The notes: generated from the letters alone by a model not told the origin. A DNA stretch of 64,000 bases from Lachnospiraceae bacterium (GCA_910574805.1 CAJTCV010000011.1:1-64000), one strand, 5' to 3'. Counted from the stretch's first letter, positions 34,938-46,790 are shown. Numbers and translations are program-made.

Positions 34938-37913
34938 ATGGGGAAAAGCAATAAGGGACAGTTGATAAGAAAAATGCGTGACAATTTTGCGGTGCTGATT
35001 ATGTTCATCTGCGTGATTGTGCTCTGCACGGGGATTCTGCGCAGATCCCTGATGGAGAATACCAACAAGATGGGGCTTACGCTGGTGGAAAATTATTCGC
35101 TGGCAGAGGAGAGTAATATACGGGCCTGCGAGTCGATTCTCAGTATCAGCGTCAATTATATTGAGGAACGGGAGCAGGAGGATATCTCTGTGGAAGAGCT
35201 GAGAGAGGGGCTGTATCCCTTTATGAATGGTCTGACAGAGATATACAGTGAGGATCAGATCCAGGTGTACGGCAGAGCGATGGGAGAGACAGTGTCCAAC
35301 ATCCCTGAGATCGAAGCCAGGACCGATTTCTCTGTGTCTGACAAGGACTATTATCAGGGGGCCATGAATGCGGAGGGCGGGATCTATATCTCTCCGGCGT
35401 ATACAGATGTGGTGACGGGGCTGCCGGTGGTTACCATGTGCAGGGCAATTCCGGAGACCGGCAGTTTTCTGGCGATTGATATGATGTTTTCCTGCTTCGA
35501 GCAGAACAACGAGAGACTGATGCTGCCTGAGAATGCTTCCTATTATCTGATTGACAGGAAGGGGACGCTGCTCTACTATAAGACGTCTCTGGACCGCCGG
35601 TATGAGGATTATCAGCAGTGGATCGACGGTTTTCTGGAGCATGTGGACCTTGAGACGGACGACCAGATCCTGGAGGATGTCCTGGCAGTGGACGGTGTTG
35701 CGCGCAACGTCTATTTTCATCATATGGACAATGGCTGGACAGCAATTCTGACCATACCGGAGGATGAGATCTTCTCCGGGCTTGACCTTTTCTATTATAT
35801 AAGCATTTTGATCATTCTGTGCGGAATGGGGATTATCTTCTTTCAGACGGTCCGGGATTACCGGCATGAAAAACGGAATCAGATCCTTGCAGAGGAACGG
35901 GATCAGATGGCGGAGCGGAACCGCATCTATCAGAATGCCATGAATGGGACAGCGCGGGCGTATCGGGCAATCTATTACATTGATGTAAAAAGAGGCAGAT
36001 ATGAGATGCTTTATCCTTACCGGGGCATGGAGTCTGAATCCGGAGACTACAACAGGGAATTTGTGGCCAGCCGTTTTGAACTGGGGATCATTGAGGAAGA
36101 ATATCGGGAACAGATCCGGGAATTTCTGGACCTGTCCAATATACTGAAGCACCTGGAGACCGAGGATCATGTGGAGCTCCAGTATAAGCGGATGGGGGAG
36201 GATGGCAGGTATGAGTGGTGTTCCTCCGCCATCACGGTGGCAGAGACGGAGAATGGGCGACCGACAGCAGTTACACTGGCTGTGCGCAGCATTGATGAGA
36301 TCATTCACCGGGAGGAGGAGCAGAAGGAGATGCTTGTGCTGGCTGCAGAACGGGCAGAGGCTGCGAATCTGGCCAAGAGCGATTTCCTGTCCCGGATGAG
36401 CCATGATATCCGTACGCCCATGAATGCGATTCTGGGTATGACAGCCGTGGCGGGGATGCACATTGACGAAAAGGAACGGGTACTGGATGCGCTGGGCAAG
36501 ATCACGATCTCCAGCAAACATCTGCTGGGACTGATTAATGAGGTCCTGGATATGAGTCGGATCGAGAGCGGCAAAGTCAGTCTGACGGAGGGCAGCTTTA
36601 ATCTGTCGGATACCATTGAGAGCCTGTTGACGGTGTTCCATTCTCAGATGGAGGCGAAGGGACTCCGGCTGCAGGTGGATATTGTCAGACTGGAGCATGA
36701 GGATGTGATCGGGGACGAGCAGAGGCTGCAGCAGATCTTCATGAACATTATGGGAAATGCGGTCAAATTTACGCCTTCCGGAGGCAGGATCTGTATTCAG
36801 ATCGAAGAAAAGACTTCTCACATCACAGGCAGCGGATATTACGAGTTTACCTTTGAAGATACAGGCATCGGCATGGAGAAAGACTATATCCAGAAGATCT
36901 TCGAGCCCTTTTCCCGTGCGGCGGATTCCCGCACCGGCAAGATCGAAGGGACTGGTCTTGGGATGTCCATTGCAGTGAACATTGCCCGTATGATGAACGG
37001 CGACATACGGGTGGAGAGCACCCTGGGAGAAGGGTCCCGGTTCACGGTCCAGGTTTATCTGAAACTCAATGATGTCACGCAGGCGGATATGGATGCGCTG
37101 GCAGGGCTTCCGGTGCTGGTGGTGGACGACGAGGAAGCGGCGTGTGAAAGCGCCTGCGAGATCCTGGGAAGTCTGCGTATGAGGGCAGAGTATGTACTGG
37201 ACGGAGATACTGCAACAGAACGTATAGCAGAGAAAAAAGAAGCAGAAAATAACTATGCCGCAGTGCTCCTGGACTGGCATATGCCGGGAAAGGACGGGCT
37301 GGAGACCACCCGGCAGATCCGCAGGGTAGCAGGAGAGGGGATTCCCATTATTATTCTGTCAGCCTACGACTGGTCAGACATCGAAGCTGAGGCCCTCGGC
37401 GCCGGTGTCAATGCTTTTATCGAGAAGCCGCTGTTCCGATCCAGGCTGACCAAAGTGCTGATGGATGTCCTTGGGTTTGGCAGCAAAGAGAAACCGGTAA
37501 CGGCGCTGGAGAATTTCCAGCAACAGGATTTCTCAGGAAAGAGAGTGCTGCTGGTGGAGGACAATGAGCTGAACATCGAAGTGGCGGCAGAGCTGCTGGA
37601 TGTGGTGGGGATTCAGGTGGAGACGGCAGTGAACGGCAGGCTTGCGGTGGACACGGTGCGGCAGAAAGCCCCGGGATATTATGATCTGATCTTTATGGAT
37701 ATTCAGATGCCTGTGATGAACGGATATGAGGCGGCGGTGGAGATCCGTTCCTCTGGTCGGGAGGACCTGGAGCGGATCCCCATCATCGCCATGACAGCTG
37801 ATGCCTTCGCGGATGATATCCGGAAGGCAAAAGAGGCGGGAATGAACGATCACATATCCAAGCCGGTGGATATCGGGAAGCTGGAGGAAGCGCTGGAAAA
37901 GTGGATCAGCTGA
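34938..37913 (+). CDS. Hybrid sensor kinase with extracellular Cache-type sensor
   Basis: A 991-residue protein. Membrane helices near residues 17-36 and 280-300 frame an extracellular double-Cache-like sensor (DKDYYQGAMNAEGGIYISPAY). A PAS-like segment is followed by HisKA (SRMSHDIRTPMNAILGM), HATPase with GTGLGMSIA, and two receiver domains (LVVDDEEAACES with LLDWHMPGKDG; LLVEDNELNIE with FMDIQMPVMNG). There is no Hpt and no DNA-binding output, so partners are needed. I start at 34938 (AAAAGG upstream); the longer frame has no ribosome site. The ligand is unknown. The beta-galactoside genes follow on the other side of araC. Confidence 0.88.
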   Translation: MGKSNKGQLIRKMRDNFAVLIMFICVIVLCTGILRRSLMENTNKMGLTLVENYSLAEESNIRACESILSISVNYIEEREQEDISVEELREGLYPFMNGLTEIYSEDQIQVYGRAMGETVSNIPEIEARTDFSVSDKDYYQGAMNAEGGIYISPAYTDVVTGLPVVTMCRAIPETGSFLAIDMMFSCFEQNNERLMLPENASYYLIDRKGTLLYYKTSLDRRYEDYQQWIDGFLEHVDLETDDQILEDVLAVDGVARNVYFHHMDNGWTAILTIPEDEIFSGLDLFYYISILIILCGMGIIFFQTVRDYRHEKRNQILAEERDQMAERNRIYQNAMNGTARAYRAIYYIDVKRGRYEMLYPYRGMESESGDYNREFVASRFELGIIEEEYREQIREFLDLSNILKHLETEDHVELQYKRMGEDGRYEWCSSAITVAETENGRPTAVTLAVRSIDEIIHREEEQKEMLVLAAERAEAANLAKSDFLSRMSHDIRTPMNAILGMTAVAGMHIDEKERVLDALGKITISSKHLLGLINEVLDMSRIESGKVSLTEGSFNLSDTIESLLTVFHSQMEAKGLRLQVDIVRLEHEDVIGDEQRLQQIFMNIMGNAVKFTPSGGRICIQIEEKTSHITGSGYYEFTFEDTGIGMEKDYIQKIFEPFSRAADSRTGKIEGTGLGMSIAVNIARMMNGDIRVESTLGEGSRFTVQVYLKLNDVTQADMDALAGLPVLVVDDEEAACESACEILGSLRMRAEYVLDGDTATERIAEKKEAENNYAAVLLDWHMPGKDGLETTRQIRRVAGEGIPIIILSAYDWSDIEAEALGAGVNAFIEKPLFRSRLTKVLMDVLGFGSKEKPVTALENFQQQDFSGKRVLLVEDNELNIEVAAELLDVVGIQVETAVNGRLAVDTVRQKAPGYYDLIFMDIQMPVMNGYEAAVEIRSSGREDLERIPIIAMTADAFADDIRKAKEAGMNDHISKPVDIGKLEEALEKWIS

Positions 37914-37921
37914 GCGGGGCA

Positions 37922-38788
37922 TCAGAGCCCCTCTGCTCCCTGCTTCCGGTATTCGGTGGGTGACATGCCCTTTTGCCGGCGGAAGATCCGGCTGAAATAC
38001 AGAGGATTGTCATAGCCCACCAGATTTCCGATCTCCGAGACATTGTAGTTGGTAGTTTCCAGCAGCATCTGGGCGTTGGTCATACGGCGTTCCACCAGAT
38101 ACTGCATGGGTGTGGTGTGGGCATACTGTTTGAAATTGCGGATGAACCAGCTGACGCTCATGCCTCTGGAGGCGGCATATTCTTCGATGCTGATGTCCGT
38201 GTTGTAGTTATCATTGAAAAACTGTATGGCAAGCTCCATCTCTGTCTCCAGATATGCATCCTTTTTATGATGATCCCGGCCGATCTGCCGGTGGATCTGG
38301 ATCAGAAGCTGCAGAAGCAGCAGGGTCAGAAGGTCGGGATAATGGGTCTGGCATCTTTGAAGCTCCTGAATCATCTGTTTAAAGATCCGCGTGTATTCAA
38401 AAGATGCTCCGGTGGAGATGACGCGCATGTCGTCGGTGATGCCGTAGAACCGGAGGATATTGGTAACATTGCCGCCGGTAAAATGGACCCAGTATACTTC
38501 TGTCTGTTCTGTGCCGTAATATACATATCTCTGTGGTTCCTTCGGCCGATAGATCACTATATGACCGGCGGTCACTACAGTATCCTTGTCACTTTTATCA
38601 AAATAAAAATGGGCTTTTCCGGATGCAATATACAGAATCTGAAAATCCCGTCTTCCTCTGGGCCTGTGGGTGGGCAGCTTCGGACGCGTGTACAGATGAT
38701 AGGTTCCGCAGCTTCCTACAATGAGCGGCCTGCTCTTGTCTTTAAAATCCACCAGTGAACGATTCAAATATGCAGAGTTGATATACAT
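37922..38788 (-). CDS. AraC-family regulator of the beta-galactoside genes
   Basis: A 288-residue protein. An N-terminal cupin-like AraC sugar-binding domain (residues about 20-160: FQILYIASGKAHFYF, VIYRPKEPQRYVYYG) is followed by two helix-turn-helices (ISIEEYAASRGMSVSWFIRNF; NVSEIGNLVGYDNPLYFSRIF) and the typical KGMSPTEYRKQ end. It is divergent from the beta-galactosidase gene, so it most likely activates it in response to a sugar. AAAGGGGG precedes its ATG. The palindrome at 38873-38883 is a candidate binding site. Confidence 0.9.
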   Translation of the reverse strand: MYINSAYLNRSLVDFKDKSRPLIVGSCGTYHLYTRPKLPTHRPRGRRDFQILYIASGKAHFYFDKSDKDTVVTAGHIVIYRPKEPQRYVYYGTEQTEVYWVHFTGGNVTNILRFYGITDDMRVISTGASFEYTRIFKQMIQELQRCQTHYPDLLTLLLLQLLIQIHRQIGRDHHKKDAYLETEMELAIQFFNDNYNTDISIEEYAASRGMSVSWFIRNFKQYAHTTPMQYLVERRMTNAQMLLETTNYNVSEIGNLVGYDNPLYFSRIFRRQKGMSPTEYRKQGAEGL

Positions 38789-38814
38789 GCGGAAAACCCC
38801 CTTTTCCGGAACAG

Positions 38815-38842
38815 GCGGACTGATCTGGCGTCCGCTTTTTTT
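38815..38842 (+). terminator. Terminator-like hairpin between araC and lacZ
   Basis: GCGGAC pairs with GTCCGC and is followed by seven T residues. It lies upstream of the lacZ promoter, so it cannot attenuate lacZ; it may block read-through from the left or be incidental. Confidence 0.5.
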
Positions 38843-38872
38843 GATTGTATCATTTTGTGCATGTTTTGTCCA

Positions 38873-38911
38873 ATGGAGTCCATGGAAGTTTTTACATATT
38901 ACCGTTATAAT
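38873..38911 (+). promoter_or_regulatory. lacZ promoter with palindromic operator
   Basis: ATGGA-G-TCCAT is a perfect 11-base palindrome at 38873-38883. A TATAAT lies at 38906-38911, but the -35 hexamer is poor, as in activator-dependent promoters. The palindrome overlaps the -35 region, where an AraC-type activator or a repressor would bind. Confidence 0.55.
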
Positions 38912-38943
38912 AAAGAAGACAGAGAAAACAGAACGTGCAGTAA

Positions 38944-42048
<3,105 letters not shown>

Positions 42049-42148
42049 CGAAAGACAATCTGCGGCTCTGGGCATCCCGAGCATGCACACGTCCGGAAAA
42101 GGGATCCCGGATGCCGCGGAATGTATATAAGGAAAGGAGCGCATTTTT

Positions 42149-43528
42149 ATGCAGGAAAAAACATATTTAAAATGGTATAACAAAGTAGGGTACGGTTCCG
42201 GAGATATCGCTGGAAATGTGGTATATGCATTCCTGTCCTCCTTTGTCATGATTTATCTGACGAACACCGTCGGACTGAATCCCGGCGTAGTGGGAACACT
42301 TATTGCCGCGTCCAAGTTCTTTGACGGGGTTACGGACATCTTTTTCGGCGCCATGATCGACAAGACGAAGAGCAGGCTTGGAAAGGCGAGGCCGTGGATG
42401 CTCTATGCCTACGTCGGCTGCGCCGTAACACTGGCGGCAATCTTCGCGATCCCTGTGGATATGGGGACGGCTGCCCAGTATGCCTGGTTCTTTATCGCAT
42501 ACACACTTTTGAATGCGGTGTTCTATACTGCCAACAATATCGCGTATTCCGCGCTTACCGCGCTTGTGACCAAAAACAGCAAGGAGCGGGTGCAGATGGG
42601 ATCCTGCCGCTTTGTCTTTGCCTTCGGCACCAGTCTGCTGATTCAGTCCATCACGATCAGCGCGGTCGCTGCCTGCGGCGGCGGCGCAGCGGGCTGGCGC
42701 ACAGTTGCCATCATCTATGCAGTGGTGGGTCTGGTGGTCAATACGGTCTCTGTGCTGTCTGTGAAGGAGCTTCCGGAAGAAGAACTGAATGATTCTGCGG
42801 AGAAAACGCAGGGCCAGGAGGAAAAATACGGTCTTCTGACAGCGGCAAAGCTGCTGGCATCCAACCGGTTCTATCTGATGATCTGCGGCGTATATATCCT
42901 TCAGCAGGTGTACGGAGCCATGATCAACATGGGAATCTATTATATGATCTATGTCCTGAACAATGAAAATCTGTACGGTGTGTTTTCCTGGGCTGTCAAT
43001 ATTCCTCTGATCGTAGCCCTGATCTTTACGCCCACGCTGGTGTCAAGGTGGAAGGGAATGTACCGGCTGAATCTGCGGGGTTATATGCTGGGCACTCTGG
43101 GACGGGCGCTGGTGATCGTGGCAGGATATATGGGGAGCGTTCCCCTCATGCTTTTCTTCACCGGTGTGGCGGCGCTTGGACAGGGTCCGTGGCAGGGGGA
43201 CATGAATGCGGTCATCGCGTCCTGCTCGGAATATACATATTTGACAAAGCAGAAGAGGGTGGATGGGACCATGTATTCCTGTACCTCTCTGGGGGTGAAA
43301 CTGGGCGGAGGCCTGGGTACGGCGATAGCAGGCTGGATGCTTGCGGCCAGCGGATTTGCCCAGGGGCTGGCGGTGCAGCCGGAATCATGTATTAATATGC
43401 TTTACTTTATGTATCTGTGGCTTCCCATGCTTATCAGTCTTGCGATCACTCTGGTACTGTCCAGGATGAATGTGGAAGAGACCAATGAGAAGCTGAAACA
43501 GCAGATGGGCGCAGAAGGGGCCTGGTAA
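42149..43528 (+). CDS. GPH-family sugar:cation symporter
   Basis: A 459-residue protein with about twelve membrane helices and the GPH (MelB/LacS-type) signatures: GYGSGDIAGNVVYAF near the start, DIFFGAMIDKTKSRLGKARPW in the first cytoplasmic loop, and DGTMYSCTSLGVKLGGGLG late. There is no PTS IIA tail. It imports a glycoside, most likely the substrate of the GH2 enzyme encoded 100 bases upstream. GGAAAGGAGC precedes the ATG. A strong terminator follows, ending the sugar operon before the invertible segment. Confidence 0.92.
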   Translation: MQEKTYLKWYNKVGYGSGDIAGNVVYAFLSSFVMIYLTNTVGLNPGVVGTLIAASKFFDGVTDIFFGAMIDKTKSRLGKARPWMLYAYVGCAVTLAAIFAIPVDMGTAAQYAWFFIAYTLLNAVFYTANNIAYSALTALVTKNSKERVQMGSCRFVFAFGTSLLIQSITISAVAACGGGAAGWRTVAIIYAVVGLVVNTVSVLSVKELPEEELNDSAEKTQGQEEKYGLLTAAKLLASNRFYLMICGVYILQQVYGAMINMGIYYMIYVLNNENLYGVFSWAVNIPLIVALIFTPTLVSRWKGMYRLNLRGYMLGTLGRALVIVAGYMGSVPLMLFFTGVAALGQGPWQGDMNAVIASCSEYTYLTKQKRVDGTMYSCTSLGVKLGGGLGTAIAGWMLAASGFAQGLAVQPESCINMLYFMYLWLPMLISLAITLVLSRMNVEETNEKLKQQMGAEGAW

Positions 43529-43571
43529 AAGGTTATGAAAATGCATTGACACCGCGGAACGGCGGATAAAG

Positions 43572-43601
43572 AAAGGGACTGCCATAAGCAGTCCTTTTTT
43601 C
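43572..43601. terminator. Strong terminator, probably two-way
   Basis: GGACTGC-CATAA-GCAGTCC is followed by TTTTTT. Read on the other strand, the hairpin is followed by CTTTCTTTAT, so it can also stop transcription coming leftward out of the invertible segment. Confidence 0.85.
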
Positions 43602-43624
43602 GTATGCGGAAAAAATAAAGTTGT

Positions 43625-43655
43625 AAATGACGCAAATGTTTATATTTTGCGACAG
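43625..43655 (+). repeat. Left inverted repeat of the invertible segment
   Basis: 31 bases identical to the reverse complement of 44969-44999. The core is CGCAAAT, spacer GTTTATA, TTTTGCG, that is, two nearly matching inverted 7-base arms. The flanks differ on both sides of the two copies. Confidence 0.95.
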
Positions 43656-43662
43656 ATGGCAG

Positions 43663-43708
43663 AAAAAGACCGCAGTCAGAAGGCTCTTTGCCCCTGCTGA
43701 CTGCAGTC
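43663..43708 (-). terminator. Terminator of the recombinase gene
   Basis: On the minus strand GACTGCAGTCAG pairs with CTGACTGCGGTC (one mismatch or wobble) and is followed by TTTTTCTG. It lies inside the invertible segment next to the left repeat, so in the opposite orientation it would insulate the downstream genes from recombinase transcription. Confidence 0.8.
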
Positions 43709-43733
43709 TCCGACTGCGCTCTGACTGCTGACA

Positions 43734-44843
43734 TCAGAGGCAGATCACATGTTTCAGACGACTCATGCTTTCCCGTTTCAGGTCCATATTTGGATGAACA
43801 TACTGATTCATGGTAACACTGATATTGGAGTGACCCAGGATCTCGCTTAAGGTCTTGGCATCGAATCCTGCCTCAATGCACCTGGTCGCAAAGGTGTGCC
43901 TGAGCGTATGAAAATGGACTTTTTCGATCCGGCATTCTTTCATATATGCACTCAGGCGGCGCTGGAGCTTGCGCGGCTCCATACAGATGAACGTCCCCGT
44001 CAGTACAAAAGTCTCCGGTTCTCCGGGCGAAAAAACGGTACACAGCGCCGCCAGATCCGGCATGAGCGGCAGTGTCCGGCAGGAGCTGTCACTCTTTGGC
44101 TCACCCACCAGCAGTTTTGTCTTTAATCCGGTATCCTCATCCGGAGCCTTGATCCGCTGCACCGTACGGCAGACAGAGATCGTATCCGTGTTCATAGAGA
44201 TATCCTTCCATTTCAGAGCGCATACCTCACCGATACGAAGCCCTGTGCGAAGAGCCATATAGACTCCGAATTTGCACAGGTCCATTTCATCTGCGAGAAA
44301 CTCCATCAGCGTCTCTTCTTCCTGATGATCCAGTACCCGTACGGACTTTCTGGGACTTTTGGGATAGATGATCTCCAGATCCGAAAGATTCAGCCCGGAC
44401 CGTTTTTTCGCATATCGATAGATGGAATGAAACAGCGTGAGAATATTCCGAACGGTCTTTTCCGACAGATTCTTTTCATGCAGAAGCATCCAGCTGAAGC
44501 GGTCAACCTGATCAGATGTGATCTCATACAGCACTTTGTCTCCAAAAAATGGCTGAATATGATTTTTCAGGTCTGTCCGGTACTTTGCGAAACTCGATGC
44601 TTTCAGGCACACCCCGTTTATCATAAGCCAGCTGTTGCAGTAATAGGAAAAGGTATATTTTCCTCCGATGATACAGCCTGCACTGCATTCTCTTATGGCA
44701 CGGCGGACTTTTTCCCGTGCTTCCTCATAGGTCCTGCCATAGCAGAAACCATAGATCAGTTTCCCGTTCCCGTCCCTTCCTTTGGCATAGCGTGCCTCAA
44801 AACGTCCGTCTTTTCTCAAAAAAATATTTTCTCCTTTTGCCAT
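43734..44843 (-). CDS. Tyrosine recombinase within the invertible segment
   Basis: A 369-residue tyrosine recombinase. An N-terminal arm-type domain (RKDGRFEARYAKGRD, GFCYGRTYEEAREK) and a SAM-like core-binding domain (residues 60-160) precede the catalytic domain, which shows all key residues: ALRTGLRIGEVCALKW (Arg), FHTLRHTFATR (His and Arg), LGHSNISVTMNQY (His and the nucleophile Tyr). It looks intact. TGGAGGTACTGG precedes the ATG. It lies alone inside perfect inverted repeats and next to a surface-fibre locus, so it most likely inverts its own segment. Mobility without inversion is the alternative role. Confidence 0.93.
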   Translation of the reverse strand: MAKGENIFLRKDGRFEARYAKGRDGNGKLIYGFCYGRTYEEAREKVRRAIRECSAGCIIGGKYTFSYYCNSWLMINGVCLKASSFAKYRTDLKNHIQPFFGDKVLYEITSDQVDRFSWMLLHEKNLSEKTVRNILTLFHSIYRYAKKRSGLNLSDLEIIYPKSPRKSVRVLDHQEEETLMEFLADEMDLCKFGVYMALRTGLRIGEVCALKWKDISMNTDTISVCRTVQRIKAPDEDTGLKTKLLVGEPKSDSSCRTLPLMPDLAALCTVFSPGEPETFVLTGTFICMEPRKLQRRLSAYMKECRIEKVHFHTLRHTFATRCIEAGFDAKTLSEILGHSNISVTMNQYVHPNMDLKRESMSRLKHVICL

Positions 44844-44914
44844 AATACCAGTACCTCCATTTTTTCTTCCAGTCTACCGGAGAAAGATTTTCTAAAAAAG
44901 GTTTGTGTAATCTA

Positions 44915-44943
44915 TTGCAAAACAAATTAATACCGGATATAAT
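44915..44943 (+). promoter_or_regulatory. Outward promoter toward the surface regulator
   Basis: TTGCAA, exactly 17 bases, and a perfect TATAAT. Transcription would start near 44950, cross the right inverted repeat and enter the gene at 45075. In the inverted state the same promoter would face the strong terminator at 43572-43601. This is the expected form of an ON state. Confidence 0.75.
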
Positions 44944-44955
44944 GTTGCATGTGAA
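44927..44955 (-). promoter_or_regulatory. Likely promoter of the recombinase
   Basis: On the minus strand TTCACA, 17 bases and TATTAA, overlapping the outward promoter. The two divergent promoters could interfere with each other, coupling recombinase level to the state of the outward promoter. Confidence 0.55.
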
Positions 44956-44968
44956 GACACGGTCTTTC

Positions 44969-44999
44969 CTGTCGCAAAATATAAACATTTGCGTCATTT
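44969..44999 (-). repeat. Right inverted repeat of the invertible segment
   Basis: Perfect reverse complement of 43625-43655. It lies between the outward promoter and the gene at 45075. Confidence 0.95.
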
Positions 45000-45074
45000 T
45001 TTCAAATGGCTCCTGGCCTGCACATGGGAAATGACCGGTGTTCATTTTGAAAGAGATCATGGGGGACAGAGGGG

Positions 45075-45575
45075 ATGGAGGACAGACATAACGGGTGGCT
45101 GGCGCTGCACAGCCCCAATATTGTGAACCTTTGCATGGATTCTTACGGCGGGAAAGAACAGCAGGGCAGGCTGTATCATCTGTATACGGCGGAGGCTGTT
45201 CCTTTTTCCTCCCTTCTGGAGGCCATGGACCGGATGGACCGGCTGTACGATATGCTGGAGCTGCCGCAGGCGTGTACCAGACTTCGGAGCTTTCAGGAAA
45301 ACCGGGGAGAGCGGAAAAAGGACAGAGCAGAGGGCAAAGAGACCATTGCGCTGCCGGAGCGCGGAAAGAAGGATATTAAAAGGGTGGAAACATTTGACAA
45401 AGTGACAGAGCACAGGGGAAAGGACGCCACATTTCTCATACGAGTGAAATACAGGCAGAATTCCAGCTGGCAGGGGGAGGTCACCTGGGTGGACGGACAG
45501 AAGAGGGAGTATTTCCGCAGTGCACTGGAGCTGATTCGGCTGATTGACAGTGCGCTGGAGGTGCCCGAGGGCTGA
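45075..45575 (+). CDS. Small protein at the head of the surface locus (paralog of 49799-50176)
   Basis: A 166-residue soluble protein. The N-terminal half is helical; a charged middle (EKETIALPERGKKD type) leads to a C-terminal domain of about 45 residues: FLIRVKYRQNSSWQGEVTWV, then REYFRSALELIRLIDSAL. The second small protein of this locus at 49799 has the same domain (FCIQILFREHYTWQGRLIW, then YVFHSAIELIQLVDEIL). I do not know a family name. It is the first gene after the invertible promoter and 24 bases before the BTAD-type regulator. It may tune or sense for the locus, but that is inference. Confidence 0.75.
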   Translation: MEDRHNGWLALHSPNIVNLCMDSYGGKEQQGRLYHLYTAEAVPFSSLLEAMDRMDRLYDMLELPQACTRLRSFQENRGERKKDRAEGKETIALPERGKKDIKRVETFDKVTEHRGKDATFLIRVKYRQNSSWQGEVTWVDGQKREYFRSALELIRLIDSALEVPEG

Positions 45576-45599
45576 ATCTGATATCTGGGGTGAGGGATA

Positions 45600-46790
45600 G
45601 TGGAAAAAATGAAAAATCTGCATTTTGATCTGCTTGGCTCGTTTGTCTGCCGGGAGGTGGGAGACAACCAGGTGAAAAACAGTGTAGTTCCGGATAAAGT
45701 GGGGAAAAAGGCGCTGTCTTTTCTGCAGTACCTGATTGTGAATCATACGCGGAATATATCATCGGAGGAACTGATCGAACAGTTCTGGTCAGAAAAGGGC
45801 AGCAGTGCGCCGGCTAATGCGCTGAAGAGCATGCTCTTTAAGACCAGGAACCTTTTAAAAATCATGTTTCCGGATCAGGAAAATCTGATTCTGACGCTTC
45901 AGGGCTGCTATGGATGGAATCCGGAAGTCCGGGTGCGCCTGGATTCAGAAGAGTTTGAGAAAATATGTCTGGACGCGAGAAAGCGGTCAGGGAAGGAATA
46001 CCTGGAGACGCTTTTACGTGCGATAGAGCTGTACAAAGGGGATTTCCTCTCCGGCAACGACAGTGACTGGGCAGTCTCCCTGAGGAGGTATTACCAGACG
46101 CTGTATCTGGACGTCTGTAAGATGGTCCTTCCACTTCTGCAGGAAAAGGAGCGCTGGACAGAGATGATCAACATCTGCGAACAGGCTTCTGCGGTGGACT
46201 TCAGTGCAGATACTTTTATCGTGTACCAGATGCAGGCGCTGATCGCCATGGGGCATCCGGAGCGCGCGGTGGAGGCGTATCAGGCTTTTCGGAATATGCT
46301 CTGGGAGGAATTTGAGATCGAGCCGGCAGAACAGGTAGAACAGATTCACATGCTGGCAGAGAGCATGTGCCAGAACAATATGGACTGTGCGGACATTCTG
46401 AAGCTGGTGGCGGAAGGAGAATGTGAGGATCATGCATTTTTCTGTACCTTCGGGGTGTTTCAGAGCATTGTGGCACTGGAAAAGCGTCATCTGGAGCGCT
46501 CCGGGCAGAGCTCGGTGCTGGTAATCGTAACGCTGGGCAACAAGGTCACGCCAACCACAGATGCCAGGAGACTGGAACGGGTCCTGCTGGAAGGACTCAG
46601 GACCGGGGATCCGGTGGCGAGACTGGATGCCGGTTCCTATATCCTCATGCTGTCCGGAGCCAGTCTGGAAAATGCAGAGTCGGTCATGGAACGGATCGAC
46701 CGCACTTTTCACAAAGTCTATTCCCATTCCCGGGCGTGCATCTCATTCCGGCTGTCCGTGCTGGAACCGGAGGATGTCCGGGTGTCATAA
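45600..46790 (+). CDS. BTAD/SARP-type transcriptional regulator with a GGDEF-like tail
   Basis: A 396-residue protein. The N-terminal part (residues 5-110) is a winged-helix DNA-binding domain of the SARP/OmpR type (ALSFLQYLIVNHTRNISSEELIEQFW, SMLFKTRNLL). A bacterial transcriptional activator (BTAD) helical domain follows (residues 115-260: AIELYKGDFLSG, EMINICEQASAVD, EAYQAFRNMLWEEFEIEP). The C-terminus (residues 280-395) has the rhythm of a GGDEF domain but with RLDAGSY in place of the GGDEF motif, so it cannot be a cyclase. GTG at 45600 and ATG at 45609 are possible starts. It is probably the activator of the pilus genes and the target of the switch. Confidence 0.85.
   Translation: MEKMKNLHFDLLGSFVCREVGDNQVKNSVVPDKVGKKALSFLQYLIVNHTRNISSEELIEQFWSEKGSSAPANALKSMLFKTRNLLKIMFPDQENLILTLQGCYGWNPEVRVRLDSEEFEKICLDARKRSGKEYLETLLRAIELYKGDFLSGNDSDWAVSLRRYYQTLYLDVCKMVLPLLQEKERWTEMINICEQASAVDFSADTFIVYQMQALIAMGHPERAVEAYQAFRNMLWEEFEIEPAEQVEQIHMLAESMCQNNMDCADILKLVAEGECEDHAFFCTFGVFQSIVALEKRHLERSGQSSVLVIVTLGNKVTPTTDARRLERVLLEGLRTGDPVARLDAGSYILMLSGASLENAESVMERIDRTFHKVYSHSRACISFRLSVLEPEDVRVS

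Larger units (their letters stand above)
43625..44999. mobile_element. Putative invertible promoter segment (inverton) carrying its own recombinase
   Basis: Perfect 31-bp inverted repeats at 43625-43655 and 44969-44999 enclose about 1.3 kb. The segment contains one gene, a tyrosine recombinase on the minus strand, its terminator next to the left repeat, and two overlapping promoters next to the right repeat. One promoter drives the recombinase; the other points right across the repeat toward the surface regulator. Each repeat is itself a pair of inverted half-sites around a 7-base spacer, as expected for tyrosine recombinase core sites. This is the Hin layout with a different enzyme class. 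Inversion is inferred; a simple mobile cassette is the alternative. Confidence 0.75.
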
